64,000 nt of DNA from CAADGU01 sp035444285 (lineage in GTDB: Bacteria > Chloroflexota > Anaerolineae > Promineifilales > Promineifilaceae). The position numbers and the translations under genes are program-made. Where the stretch lies: assembly GCA_035444285.1 (NCBI GenBank), contig DAOMOK010000025.1:1-64000 (forward strand). The letters are read 5' to 3'. How positions within the stretch are numbered: the stretch's first letter is position 1; every line of letters starts with the position of its first letter. The notes beneath the pieces are model-generated. The model saw only the letters and a program-made list of their open reading frames with translations, was not told the DNA's origin and made no database searches. Positions 17,746 to 26,941 of this stretch are shown in pieces.

Positions 17746-17952
17746 CTATTCTGGCTTCTCATTTTCGGTCTGGTCGGCAGGCTGGCCGGTTTGCTGCCGC
17801 AGAAAGCGGAACAACTCTTTCAGGGTGGCAAAGTTGGTACGCTCGCCGCTGTGCGGGCTTTCCAATGAGGCGCGCCAGATAGTTTTGTCTTTGTCTCCAG
17901 CCAGCCACAGTCGCAACAGATAAGATTGGTAGGCTGACGGCCGTTTGCTCAT
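17746..17952 (-). CDS. Small soluble protein, WRASLESP family, member 1
   Basis: This 68-aa protein has the central motif YLLRLWLAGDKDKTIWRASLE and then SPHSGERTNFATLKELFRFL. The second family member is at 26304-26513 (LILRCWSEQDD..WRFHLQWLDTEERQSFANVAGLLASL), so the family is defined within this window. From general knowledge, similar short proteins are common in Chloroflexota, without known function. It is divergent from the SARP regulator at 18057 across 104 bp, so both may share a control region, and it lies upstream of the cytochrome gene. Confidence 0.7.
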   Translation of the reverse strand: MSKRPSAYQSYLLRLWLAGDKDKTIWRASLESPHSGERTNFATLKELFRFLRQQTGQPADQTENEKPE

Positions 17953-18041
17953 GCCTGCCAGCCTACCAAACAGGTCTCAGGAAAAACTCAGGAGGCTATC
18001 AGGCGAGAAAAAGTGAGTGTAAAAAACTCGCATCACCACGT

Positions 18042-18056
18042 TATAATGAGCCAATC
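18042..18056 (+). promoter_or_regulatory. -10 element close to the SARP start (possible leaderless mRNA)
   Basis: TATAAT at 18042-18047 ends only 9 nt before the ATG at 18057, and no purine-rich ribosome binding site lies between. Transcription starting about 7 nt after the -10 box would begin almost at the start codon. No good -35 hexamer is seen. The small 68-aa gene is transcribed the other way. Confidence 0.45.
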
Positions 18057-21000
18057 ATGACTCGCCTTTCCCTTTCTCTCCTGGGAAGCTGGCAGGCAAC
18101 GCTAAATGGAGAACCCATCACCGCTTTTGAATCGGATAAGGTTCGGGCTTTGCTGGCCTATCTGGCCGTGGAATCCGACCGGCCGCATCGCCGGGAAAGC
18201 CTGACTGCATTGTTCTGGCCGGAACGGCCGGAGCGCAACGCCCGCCAAAATTTGAGCCAGGCATTGTTTAACCTGCGCCAGGCGATTGCAGACCGGGAGG
18301 CCAGGCCACCTTTCCTGCTCGTCTTACAACAGACAATCCAGTTCAACGGCGCAGCCGATTGCTGGCTCGACGTGACAACATTCGAGGAGCTGATAGCTGC
18401 TGCCAGACAACACAGGCATGAGGAACCGGCGCTCTGTGGCCCATGCTTGAAACGGTTAGAACGCGCCATTGCCCATTATCGGGGGGATTTCCTGGCCGGC
18501 TTTTCCCTGCCAGACAGCATCCCCTTTGACGAGTGGGCTTTACTCAAACGCGAACAGTTGCAGCGATTGGTTTTAGAAGCTCTGTTTACACTGACGGAGG
18601 CCTACGAAGTTTACGGGACTGTTGACCTTGCACTGTCCTATGCCCGGCGGCTGGTGGAACTGGACCCCTGGCATGAAGAAGGGCAGCAACGTCTGCTGCG
18701 CCTGCTGGCGCTCAATGGCCTGCGGAATGAGGCGCTGACTCAGTATGAAAAGTTTCGCCAACTGCTCGGGCAAGAATTTGGCATCGAACCGGCGGCCAGG
18801 GCACAAACGCTGGCCGAAGCCATCCGTTCCGGAGAACTGGAAAAGGAAGCGGCAAGTCTCAGAATTGACAAACCACGTCAGAACCTTCCAGGGCAGCTAA
18901 CATCCTTTATTGGTCGTGAGCCCGAGTTGGAAAGGATTAAGGAAAAGTTTGCGGATCAGGATTGCCGTCTGCTGACGCTGGTTGGCCCAGGCGGGATCGG
19001 CAAAACCAGGCTGGCCGTGCAGGTTGCAGCCAGTCTGCTGGATCAGTACCTCCACGGGGTTTGGTTTGTGGACCTGTCGGCCAATACGGAGCCAGAGCAA
19101 GTGCTGGCAAGTGTGGCCAATACCCTCGGCATAAACGAAGTCGCCAGCGAGCCGCGCCTGAAGACCCTCCAGCGAGCTTTACGCCAGAAACAAATCTTTC
19201 TCTTGCTCGACAACTTTGAACATGTCATTGAAGCGGCGACTGACGTGAGTGAACTGCTGGCTGCTGCGCCAGGTCTCACCCTGATGGTGACCAGCCGGGA
19301 GGTATTGCGCCTGGAAGGAGAACACGTTTATCTGGTGCTGCCGCTGGGGCTGCCTGAGGAGCAACGGCCGTTCCCGATGGCCGCCCTTTCCCAATATGAA
19401 TCTGTGCGCCTTTTCCTGGACCGGGTGGGCGCCGTTAATCCGGCTTTTGCCCTGACGGAAGAGAATGCAACGGCCGTGGCCGAGATCTGCCTCCGCCTGG
19501 AAGGGTTGCCCCTGGCCATCGAGTTGGCCGCCGGGCGATCCCGGCTGTTTACCCCAGAGCAGTTGTTGGCGCAGCTCAAAAACCGACTGCGGACGCTGGT
19601 TGGTGGGTCGCGTAACCTGTCCCACCGGCAGCAGACGATCTGGAACACTATCGAATGGAGTTACCAGTTACTAGATGAGGGTGAAAGACTCCTTTTTGCC
19701 CGGCTGGGTGCCTTTGCGGGCGGCTGGACGTTGGAGGCAGCCGAATCGGTATGCGCCTCAAGTTTGCCCATGGATGTCCTCAGTGGTCTGGAATCCCTGC
19801 TGGACAAGAGCCTCATCCGCCAAAGCAAGGCTGGAGCCGGTGGGCCACGTTTCACCATGCTGGAAACCATCCGCGAGTTTGCCGTCGAAAAACTCGTAGA
19901 AAGTGAGGAGCAGCCTGCCATACACCGCCGACATACCGCCTATTTTCTGGAGTGGATTCACCGAACACCGACATATTGGGGCAAATTGACACATCACATA
20001 CAAGCGCCAGAGGTGGAAAATGTGCGTGCAATTATGCGCCGGGGGCTGACTTCAGGGGAATTGGCGGCGCCAGTGGAGCTTGTTTGCTGGATGGTCCGCC
20101 TATGGGAAGGGCGCGGCTATGCAGTGGAGATGGGTAACTGGCTGGAACTGGTTTTGGCCGATGAGAGCAGTAGAGTTAGCCTGCCCCTAAGGTTGTATGC
20201 GCTTGCTTTGCGCATCGCGGGTAATTTACAAGGTCTCTCAACATTGGATTTACAGAAAGCATACCGATATTATGAACAGAGCCTGATGATTTCCCGAGAA
20301 GAACAAGACCATCGGATGGCAGCAGCCGCTCTTTCCAACCTGGCCAATCTTGATGCCAGGCTGGGCAACTATTTGCTGGCCCGAACCCGCAATGAAGAGG
20401 CATTGGCCTTTTTGGAGAAATCTGGTCCGCTGAGTAAGAGTAACGTGCAGCCTGTGCGAATAGTCCTGGGGAATCTGGCGGAACAGCTGGCTGAAGAGGG
20501 GGCTTTTGAAGTGGCCTGGGTGCATGCTGAAAAAGCTTTGCAACTTGCCGAAGAATTGGAACACGAGGGTGGAGTTGCGATTGTGTTGGCCACCATGGGA
20601 ATCATTGCTATACGTCAGGAAAAGTATGAGCCGGCCCGTTTGTATTTAGAGCAAGCCCTGGCTACCTGGGATGAGCAACAAAACACCTATAGACGGACAG
20701 AGATATGGGGATTGCTGGGAACGCTGGCTTTGAGAGAGCATAACCTGGCGGATGCGGAACAACTGTTGCTGCAAGCGCTCTATTCCTGTGCCGAGCAACA
20801 GGTGCGCGACTTAGTCCCAACTATCCTTGACCGGCTGGCGGAGCTTAGATTCACTCAGGGATATGCCATAGAGGCAGTTTGCATTTGTGCGGCTGTGGAC
20901 GCTTTCTACAAACAGCACGGGTTGGTGCGTCCACCCGAGGAAATGCCAAATTACGAGCAGATTCTTGCCTCCGCTCGTCAACAGCTTGGCGAAGCAGCTT

Positions 21001-21086
21001 TTGCCTCTGCTTGGCAAGAAGGCAAGTCGTGGGAATTGTTCGATCTGGCCGACAACATAGTGGGCAAGCAAAGCGGGCGGACATGA
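18057..21086 (+). CDS. SARP/AfsR-type transcriptional regulator (BTAD, NB-ARC, TPR), no. 1
   Basis: This 1009-aa cytosolic regulator has an N-terminal winged helix (residues 1-95, with HRRESLTALFWPE), a bacterial transcriptional activator domain (about 95-245), and an NB-ARC NTPase with P-loop GPGGIGKT (about 310-317) and Walker-B-like LLLDNFEHV near 385. It has the family's LPLAIELAAGR and TPR repeats from about residue 640 to the end. Such proteins bind direct repeats upstream of target genes and switch on after nucleotide binding. Its neighbours in the opposite direction (small protein, cytochrome, membrane array) are candidate targets. The stop overlaps the start of a truncated second copy. 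Confidence 0.93.
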   Translation: MTRLSLSLLGSWQATLNGEPITAFESDKVRALLAYLAVESDRPHRRESLTALFWPERPERNARQNLSQALFNLRQAIADREARPPFLLVLQQTIQFNGAADCWLDVTTFEELIAAARQHRHEEPALCGPCLKRLERAIAHYRGDFLAGFSLPDSIPFDEWALLKREQLQRLVLEALFTLTEAYEVYGTVDLALSYARRLVELDPWHEEGQQRLLRLLALNGLRNEALTQYEKFRQLLGQEFGIEPAARAQTLAEAIRSGELEKEAASLRIDKPRQNLPGQLTSFIGREPELERIKEKFADQDCRLLTLVGPGGIGKTRLAVQVAASLLDQYLHGVWFVDLSANTEPEQVLASVANTLGINEVASEPRLKTLQRALRQKQIFLLLDNFEHVIEAATDVSELLAAAPGLTLMVTSREVLRLEGEHVYLVLPLGLPEEQRPFPMAALSQYESVRLFLDRVGAVNPAFALTEENATAVAEICLRLEGLPLAIELAAGRSRLFTPEQLLAQLKNRLRTLVGGSRNLSHRQQTIWNTIEWSYQLLDEGERLLFARLGAFAGGWTLEAAESVCASSLPMDVLSGLESLLDKSLIRQSKAGAGGPRFTMLETIREFAVEKLVESEEQPAIHRRHTAYFLEWIHRTPTYWGKLTHHIQAPEVENVRAIMRRGLTSGELAAPVELVCWMVRLWEGRGYAVEMGNWLELVLADESSRVSLPLRLYALALRIAGNLQGLSTLDLQKAYRYYEQSLMISREEQDHRMAAAALSNLANLDARLGNYLLARTRNEEALAFLEKSGPLSKSNVQPVRIVLGNLAEQLAEEGAFEVAWVHAEKALQLAEELEHEGGVAIVLATMGIIAIRQEKYEPARLYLEQALATWDEQQNTYRRTEIWGLLGTLALREHNLADAEQLLLQALYSCAEQQVRDLVPTILDRLAELRFTQGYAIEAVCICAAVDAFYKQHGLVRPPEEMPNYEQILASARQQLGEAAFASAWQEGKSWELFDLADNIVGKQSGRT

Positions 21087-21139
21087 GCATGACTCGCCTC
21101 GCCCTTTCTCTCCTGGGAAGCTGGCAAGTGAAGCTGTGA
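21083..21139 (+). pseudogene. Start of a second SARP-type gene, truncated after 18 codons
   Basis: Directly overlapping the stop of the preceding gene (ATGA), the sequence reads MSMTRLALSLLGSWQVKL and stops. The DNA from 21089 is nearly identical to the first 40 bases of the SARP gene at 18057 (MTRLSLSLLGSWQ). It is the remaining head of a tandem paralogue or the scar of a recombination between copies. Confidence 0.8.
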
Positions 21140-21196
21140 CCCTCCCCGAAAAAGTGGATAACCAGTTAAGGCCAGGTATACTTTTTCGGGGGAGGG
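21140..21196. repeat. Long inverted repeat (hairpin) behind the truncated SARP head
   Basis: The arm CCCTCCCCGAAAAAGT (21140-21155) pairs with ACTTTTTCGGGGGAGGG (21180-21196) with one bulged G, giving a 16-bp stem and a loop of about 24 nt. It may be a transcription end, a MITE-type scar or the site at which the second regulator copy was deleted. The 128 bp from here to the end of the secreted-protein gene show nothing else. Confidence 0.65.
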
Positions 21197-21324
21197 CGAA
21201 GGCAACGGCGCGTCGAACAATGGACGAATGAGAGACATCGTTTCGGAGCGATTCAGCGGATAGCGCTTTCCCAAATCTCCATGTCAAAGACCATGTCTGT
21301 GTCCCATTTCCGTTCCGATCCCGG

Positions 21325-24300
21325 TCAACCCCTGGCAACTACCGGCAGATACAGATCCATGGGCGCAAACTCATACGCCCCCATATCACAGCGCGCTTGC
21401 CCGTCCAGATCGCCATCCACCGGTCGGGCCACGCCTCGCTGGTCGGTTCCCGTCTGGCAGGCGCCGGCATCAATGGCCGGGCTGCCACCGCGCAGGGCTT
21501 GTGTGGGTGGCGCACCGTTGTCAGACAGCAAGGGTAGCAGGCGTGGATTCTGGCCGATGATGTTGCCCACTGTACTGCCACTAATCGTGCAATCGCTGAC
21601 GTCGTCAACCAGGTTGTAGCCCTGAGAAGTAAAGCCGTAGCCACAATTGGGGCCGGCAACGGCCGCGCTATTCCCGGCCAGGATCGTGTTGCTGAGCGTA
21701 AATTCAGCCGGGCCGCCATTGAGACCGCCACCGCTGGCGGTGGCGTGGTTATGGCTGATGGTAACGTGGGTCAACATATTTGTACCGCCACCGCCAATGC
21801 CCCCGCCCGTACCAGCCTCATTCCCACTGATGGTGACGTTGGTGAGGGTTGCCGTTCCCTGGTTGTGCAGGCCGCCGCCGGAGCCGCCATTGCCCCGGTT
21901 GCCGACAAGGGCGCTGTTGTTTACGGTCAGGTTGCCCTGATTCCAAATGCCGCCGCCGGATACAGCATCGTTGTGGCTGACAGTGACGCCATTAAGGATG
22001 AGCGTGCCGTTATTCAGGATGCCGCCGCCAGAACCGCCCGGTTCCTGGCCACGGGTGAGCGTCAACTGGTTGAGGGTGACGTTGGCGCCATTGTTGATGG
22101 TCAGGACACGGCCGTTGCCCTGCCCGGCCAGAATCGTCTCCCCTTGCCCCAACCCGTTAATAGTCAGGTTGCCACTGATTACCATCGGCGCATCCAGCAG
22201 ATAGGTCTGGTAGTTCAGGGCGATGGTCTGGTGGCCGGGCGTGGCATTGGCCTGCTCGATGGCTGCCCGCAGGCTGCAAACGCCGTCGGCCGTCTGGCAT
22301 TGGTTGTCGTTGGGATCGGCGTCCGGCATATCGGCGATGGTGGTGACGATGAAGTCGGCCGGGGCGACGACGGTTGTCAGGACAAACCCACCCTGTGTCT
22401 CGGCCTGGTTGGCCTGCGCCAGCCGGAAGGAAGCCTCGGTTTCCAACCGGTCACCCGGCTGTAGCCCGGCGCTGAGTGTGGTGTGTATCTGGATCACGGC
22501 CGTATCCCCCACCGGCAGCGCGTTCATCTGGCAGGTCACAATGCCCGCCGCCTGAGTGCAGCTTCCATCACTGCTGCTGGCCGATCCATAGTTTAGCCGC
22601 ACATCCAGGGTGGCGCTGACCACCAGGTTGGTGGCCGTCAGCCCGCCGCCGACTGCCGGCGGGTTGTTGGTCAGCGACAGGGTGTGGGCCAGTGGTTGGT
22701 CGCTGGCTACCGGGTTGGACGAGGCGGTCACATCCAGCAGCAAGTCGGTCATCATCGCCACCGTCACCGGGATCGTTTTGCAGGCCGTCTGGGAAACGGC
22801 CGTTGGTTGTTTGTTACCGTCACCGTCAATGACCACCTGGTCGGTGACACACATCTCAACGTTGAAACTGCCGTTTTGGGTGAAAATGTGTTCGGCCGTG
22901 ACCGCGCCATAACCACCCACCCCCTGGCTCAGAATGGGGCCGGTGACCGTGCCATCTTCCAAAATGCGTCCTTCCGGCTCCACCGGACTGCCATCGCCCC
23001 AATTTACCGTCACCATATGCTGGTCGGGAATATCCGGGTCGTAGAAATCCACCTTGAACATCGTCTTGAAACCCCGGCCAATCTGCATGTCGTCCAGGCT
23101 GACCAGGCGCGTCAGGTCCAAACCACCACCCAATCGGTAAGCAAAGTTCTGGTTCGCCTCCGGGAAACGGGGGGCGTCGTGGATGGGCGCAATGGTCACC
23201 GTCACCGTTTCCGGCGTGGACAGGAAGTGGGTATCATGGGCGACAAAGGTGAAGGTATCCAGGCCGTGGAAATCCAGGTTTGGTGTGTAAGTACGGTTGG
23301 CGCCGCTGCCGCTAATTGTGCCATGCGCCGGCGGCGTATCAATGTGGAAGGTCAGTGTATCCAGCGGCTCGTCGGGGTCATAGCCGCTCAACACCACGGT
23401 TGTGGGCACATCCTCTACAGTGGCAAAGGCCAATCCACGGTCGGCCTGGGGCGGGCGAAAATTACGACTGACGGCGATTTGCACCGTCGCCGGGGCACTG
23501 TTGTCCAGCCCATCGGTCACGCCAAAGGTAAAGCTGTCGGTACCCACAAAGTTGTTGTCCGACTGGTAAACAATGCGGGCGCTGGTGGGCGAGAGGGGCG
23601 TCAGCGGCGTCGTCTCGAAGACGTGCAGCAGGTCGGTGTTCTCGTCCAGCACGTAGAAATTAGTGGAATTGACCGTCACCTGTTTGGGCTGGCCGAAATC
23701 GCCCAGGACAAAGCAGGAGCCGTCACATTCAGAGATGGCCTGCCCGGCGAAGTGGCCTTCAGGAGTAAAACGCTGCACACGCTGGTTAAAGTAATCGGTG
23801 ACATAGAGAATGTCGTTACCATCCAGGGCGATACCGCGCGGGCTGGCGAATTGGCCGGGGCCGCTGCCCTCCGTTTGTCCGCCGCCATTGATACCACAGG
23901 TGGCGTCGGTGCAGCTAAAACCAAAACTGCGCTGGTGGGCAATGTCGCAGCCAGGGCCAAAGTCACATTTGCCCAGCCAGCCAATCAGTTCGCCGGGGGT
24001 GAAATTACCATGAGCATCCAGCACCGCCGGCCCCCATTTGTAGATGCGGTTTGGGCCGTCCCAACTACCGTTTTTACCCGTTGAGGCATACAGATTGCCC
24101 GCCGAATCGAGGGCCAGGTTAGTCAAGACCGCGTCGGGGTGAGAGTAATCGGCCAGCAGCGTCGGATCGTCGGGGCCGGTAGTGTCGTACAGATATAACT
24201 CGGCCACACCGGAAGAGATATAGCCACTGGTGACGTAGAGAATGCCCTGCCCGTCAATGAGGGCGTGCCTTGGCTGGCCGAATTGCGGCGTGGCATCGTC

Positions 24301-26307
24301 CATGCGATGCTGGACAATCAGGTTCAAATCCATATCGTATTGGCGTACCCAACTGAAGGTGCCGCCGACATTATGGCTGGCGGTGAAAAGGGAACCCAGA
24401 CGCCAATCAATATAGATACCCTTCACGTCAAAGGAGGAGGAAACCTGGTCCCAGGTACCATCAGGCCGGAATACCGCCAGCCGGTAAGAGGGGTAAGGGA
24501 CGCCAAAAGAATCGCACCAGACCATGCCCTGATCGTGGACGTAGACGACGCCGTCGTCGTTAACAGCCATGAAGGTGGCGTCAACCGGCCAGTTCGTGGG
24601 TATGTATTGCTGCCGGTGGTCGGGGTCCTGGCAATATTCCAAAAAGGAAATATCTTGAAAGTTGGACAGGCGGTAATCCTGGATGAAATAGGGGTAGAGC
24701 GGGGCGTGGAAGAAGCCGTTGCCTGGTTGTTCTCTGATTTGGAACCAGAGCGGGTCATGATCGGGGTCTTGGGCGGTAAGGGTGAGGGTGATCGGTTCGT
24801 AGGCGATGGCTTGCGGGATATTGCCGCCAGTCTGGTTATGGGCGGTGGGTGTGTGGTTGGTGCCGGGGGCTTTGATGTTGACCACCTGCACGGCCGTGGC
24901 ACTGTTGTTGGCGCTGTCGGTGGCTGTCCAGGTCACGGCCGTTTGCCCTGCCGGAAAGCGAATTTCATCTCCGGTGCAAACAACCCCTGGCCGGCTGCAT
25001 CCATTGTGGCTGACGGTTGGATTTAAGTCGGCCAGGTCAAAAACGGCCGGATGGCCCAGGTTAATGGTTGCTGGAATCGTCGCCGTCTCGGTCACAATCG
25101 GCGGCGGGGCCAAAATCGTAGGGGCCAGGGTGTCCACTACAGTCAGCGTTTGCGGCAAGGTGGCCGCATTGTAGCCCCCTTGCAAGTTGTGTGGGCCACG
25201 GTCGCGCACTTCCCAGGTGATGGTATAGCTCTCATTGACGTGGGCAAATTCTGGGGCGTTTGACGAACTCAGCCGGGGATAGGGGTCGCAGTTATCGCTG
25301 ACGCTAATGGTACGCTGCAAAACCGGCAGGTAGGTGCGGCGCGAAACGCCACCCGGCTCGGTTGCCTCAATGGTGACGTTGGACATGGATGTGCCTATCG
25401 TTGGGGCTACAAAGTCGGTGACGACCACGTACTGCAATTCCTCGTTATAGATGCCATGCGGGTTGGGATGGGCGGCAACCAGGAAACGCAGCGTTTTGTC
25501 GCCTAAAAACCTGGTCACGGAGAGCGCCGTTCTGAGCCTCGCACGATCCTGCCCCAGACCGGGGATGTAAATGAAGACGTAATCCATGAAGTGGATTAAC
25601 GTCTCGCCGCGCCAGACGACCGGGTTGACGCCGGTAGGAAAGGTGATCTGCGACCCGTTAAAGTGGCCGCCGTGTTGGGCAGAAACGTCCACGTCGGTAC
25701 TCCAATGAACCAGTTCCGGTGTGCCCAGCTCACCCCAATCGGTCCAGGGGAAGATTTCGCTGAAAGGGGAGGGGAAGCCGAAGAGGTTGCTGTATTTACC
25801 GCTCATGGTGGTTTGAGCAAAGGTGGCCTGGCAGTTGGCGACATTGGTGACGGTGCGTGTAGGCGGGGGATTGAGGTAAGGAGCGCAATGTTTCAGCCCC
25901 AGGTTGGCCAGGTAGGCGGCAACCGAAGGGTTGAAGTCAAGGGGAGGCGGCAGGAAGGTGAGGGGGAAAGAAAGGTTGTAGGTTCCGCCCAAGGGGAGGA
26001 TGCAGGCCAGGGCGGCGGTGTTGCTCCAGTCGCCCAGATCGTTGATGGCTTCGACGCTGAGGGGACCAGGATAGGCGTTGGCGGCCACGGCCGTGGCCGC
26101 CAACGGTTCTGCCATCTTCATTGTCCACAAATCCCAAACCGCCTCCTGTTCGCCGATGTGGATGAGGGGGGCAGCGGCGGTGGGTGTGGGTTCGGGCACG
26201 GCGGCCGTGGCTACGGCCGTTGTCGTTTCCATCTGTCCTTGCAGGTGCAGCGGTGTTATCAATAAGGCAGTCAGAAAGAGAATGAAAATAAAAAGTGCGC
26301 GTTTCAT
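21325..26307 (-). CDS. Giant secreted surface protein with HYR, NHL, Ig-like and beta-helix modules
   Basis: This 1660-aa exported protein has a signal peptide at residues 1-25 (MKRALFIFILFLTALLITP). In order: a unique N-terminal part; HYR/Ig-like modules (about 310-480, DNCDPYPRL and TAVTWTATDSANNSA); an NHL-type propeller (about 560-900, GQFASPRGIALDGNDILYVTD); Ig-like tandem modules with DSFTFGVTDG and DTFTFVAHD (about 905-1045); a PKD-like and a DUF11-like module (to about 1290). Then comes CSLRAAIEQAN (about 1330), a right-handed beta-helix of Gly/Asn repeats, an AIDAG motif and a C-terminal LYLPVVARG. It is a likely cell-surface adhesin or matrix protein. It overlaps the 69-aa gene by 4 nt, so the two are co-translated. 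Confidence 0.9.
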   Translation of the reverse strand: MKRALFIFILFLTALLITPLHLQGQMETTTAVATAAVPEPTPTAAAPLIHIGEQEAVWDLWTMKMAEPLAATAVAANAYPGPLSVEAINDLGDWSNTAALACILPLGGTYNLSFPLTFLPPPLDFNPSVAAYLANLGLKHCAPYLNPPPTRTVTNVANCQATFAQTTMSGKYSNLFGFPSPFSEIFPWTDWGELGTPELVHWSTDVDVSAQHGGHFNGSQITFPTGVNPVVWRGETLIHFMDYVFIYIPGLGQDRARLRTALSVTRFLGDKTLRFLVAAHPNPHGIYNEELQYVVVTDFVAPTIGTSMSNVTIEATEPGGVSRRTYLPVLQRTISVSDNCDPYPRLSSSNAPEFAHVNESYTITWEVRDRGPHNLQGGYNAATLPQTLTVVDTLAPTILAPPPIVTETATIPATINLGHPAVFDLADLNPTVSHNGCSRPGVVCTGDEIRFPAGQTAVTWTATDSANNSATAVQVVNIKAPGTNHTPTAHNQTGGNIPQAIAYEPITLTLTAQDPDHDPLWFQIREQPGNGFFHAPLYPYFIQDYRLSNFQDISFLEYCQDPDHRQQYIPTNWPVDATFMAVNDDGVVYVHDQGMVWCDSFGVPYPSYRLAVFRPDGTWDQVSSSFDVKGIYIDWRLGSLFTASHNVGGTFSWVRQYDMDLNLIVQHRMDDATPQFGQPRHALIDGQGILYVTSGYISSGVAELYLYDTTGPDDPTLLADYSHPDAVLTNLALDSAGNLYASTGKNGSWDGPNRIYKWGPAVLDAHGNFTPGELIGWLGKCDFGPGCDIAHQRSFGFSCTDATCGINGGGQTEGSGPGQFASPRGIALDGNDILYVTDYFNQRVQRFTPEGHFAGQAISECDGSCFVLGDFGQPKQVTVNSTNFYVLDENTDLLHVFETTPLTPLSPTSARIVYQSDNNFVGTDSFTFGVTDGLDNSAPATVQIAVSRNFRPPQADRGLAFATVEDVPTTVVLSGYDPDEPLDTLTFHIDTPPAHGTISGSGANRTYTPNLDFHGLDTFTFVAHDTHFLSTPETVTVTIAPIHDAPRFPEANQNFAYRLGGGLDLTRLVSLDDMQIGRGFKTMFKVDFYDPDIPDQHMVTVNWGDGSPVEPEGRILEDGTVTGPILSQGVGGYGAVTAEHIFTQNGSFNVEMCVTDQVVIDGDGNKQPTAVSQTACKTIPVTVAMMTDLLLDVTASSNPVASDQPLAHTLSLTNNPPAVGGGLTATNLVVSATLDVRLNYGSASSSDGSCTQAAGIVTCQMNALPVGDTAVIQIHTTLSAGLQPGDRLETEASFRLAQANQAETQGGFVLTTVVAPADFIVTTIADMPDADPNDNQCQTADGVCSLRAAIEQANATPGHQTIALNYQTYLLDAPMVISGNLTINGLGQGETILAGQGNGRVLTINNGANVTLNQLTLTRGQEPGGSGGGILNNGTLILNGVTVSHNDAVSGGGIWNQGNLTVNNSALVGNRGNGGSGGGLHNQGTATLTNVTISGNEAGTGGGIGGGGTNMLTHVTISHNHATASGGGLNGGPAEFTLSNTILAGNSAAVAGPNCGYGFTSQGYNLVDDVSDCTISGSTVGNIIGQNPRLLPLLSDNGAPPTQALRGGSPAIDAGACQTGTDQRGVARPVDGDLDGQARCDMGAYEFAPMDLYLPVVARG

Positions 26308-26513
26308 TTGTTGTTACCTCCAGGGGGGTCTGTTTCCGAATCAAACACATGTGCCAAAGAAGCCAGTAACCCCGCTACATTGGCAAAACTCTGTCGCTCC
26401 TCCGTATCCAGCCATTGCAGGTGGAAACGCCAGAGGCGCCGGGACTCAGCGTCATCCTGTTCTGACCAACAGCGCAGGATGAGGGTGCGATGGGTCGGTG
26501 TGCGGTCGTTCAT
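26304..26513 (-). CDS. Small soluble protein, WRASLESP family, member 2
   Basis: This 69-aa protein starts MNDRTPTHRTLILRCW. The LxLRxW start, the WRFHLQWLDTEERQSF middle and the LLASLAHVF end align with the 68-aa protein at 17746-17952. Its stop overlaps the start of the 1660-aa secreted protein (ATGA), so translation is coupled. A short cytosolic protein directly in front of a large surface protein could act in its control or export. That is inference. Confidence 0.7.
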   Translation of the reverse strand: MNDRTPTHRTLILRCWSEQDDAESRRLWRFHLQWLDTEERQSFANVAGLLASLAHVFDSETDPPGGNNK

Positions 26514-26662
26514 GTTGTGTCTCTTTTCTGACCATGTTTGCTATAATGACCAGATAAGCAGCAACATACACGGCTATTCTCAATTCAGTCTCAATTGGGA
26601 GACAGGCGGCTAAAAGTTGGTCTTTTCGCCAAAGCCTGACTTCTCCACAAAGTGTAGGTGTG

Positions 26663-26941
26663 ATGAGACCAATACCCATCAACGAAAAACTGATGTGGGA
26701 TACCGATATTCCCCCCGATGCCCAAACTAACGAAGCCTTCCGCAAATGGTATATCAAGCGGGTGTTGACGCATGGAACAGCCGCCGACATACATGCCATA
26801 GGCTTAGAAACAATTCACCACTATCTGCCACATCTCCATCTTCCAGCCGATATAGATGAATTTTGGCAGTGGTATTTCAATGAACCACCCGTTCAGGAAC
26901 GCTATGGAAATCTTGACACCATTCCAGAATCAATTACTTAA
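26663..26941 (+). CDS. Small partner protein of an AbiEii-like nucleotidyltransferase
   Basis: This 92-aa protein runs from an ATG at 26663 (a GTG directly before it is also in frame). Its core LMWDTDIPPDAQTNEAFRKW is followed by YIKRVLTHGTAADIHAIGLETIHHYLPHLHLP and FWQWYFNEPPVQERYG. It is a short helical family that I have seen placed in front of nucleotidyltransferases (DUF6922-like). It lacks the winged helix of AbiEi. The downstream gene starts inside its 3' end, with a 38-nt overlap. By position it is probably the antitoxin or partner. Confidence 0.7.
   Translation: MRPIPINEKLMWDTDIPPDAQTNEAFRKWYIKRVLTHGTAADIHAIGLETIHHYLPHLHLPADIDEFWQWYFNEPPVQERYGNLDTIPESIT

Noticed and set aside
22684..24084. 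A 466-residue open frame on the plus strand
   Set aside because: It is antisense to the secreted-protein gene, which has a signal peptide, clear domains and a coupled upstream gene. The antisense product resembles nothing and arises from the high GC content.
24265..25026. A 253-residue open frame on the plus strand
   Set aside because: It too is antisense to the secreted protein. Its valine- and glycine-rich product mirrors the repeat codons on the other strand.
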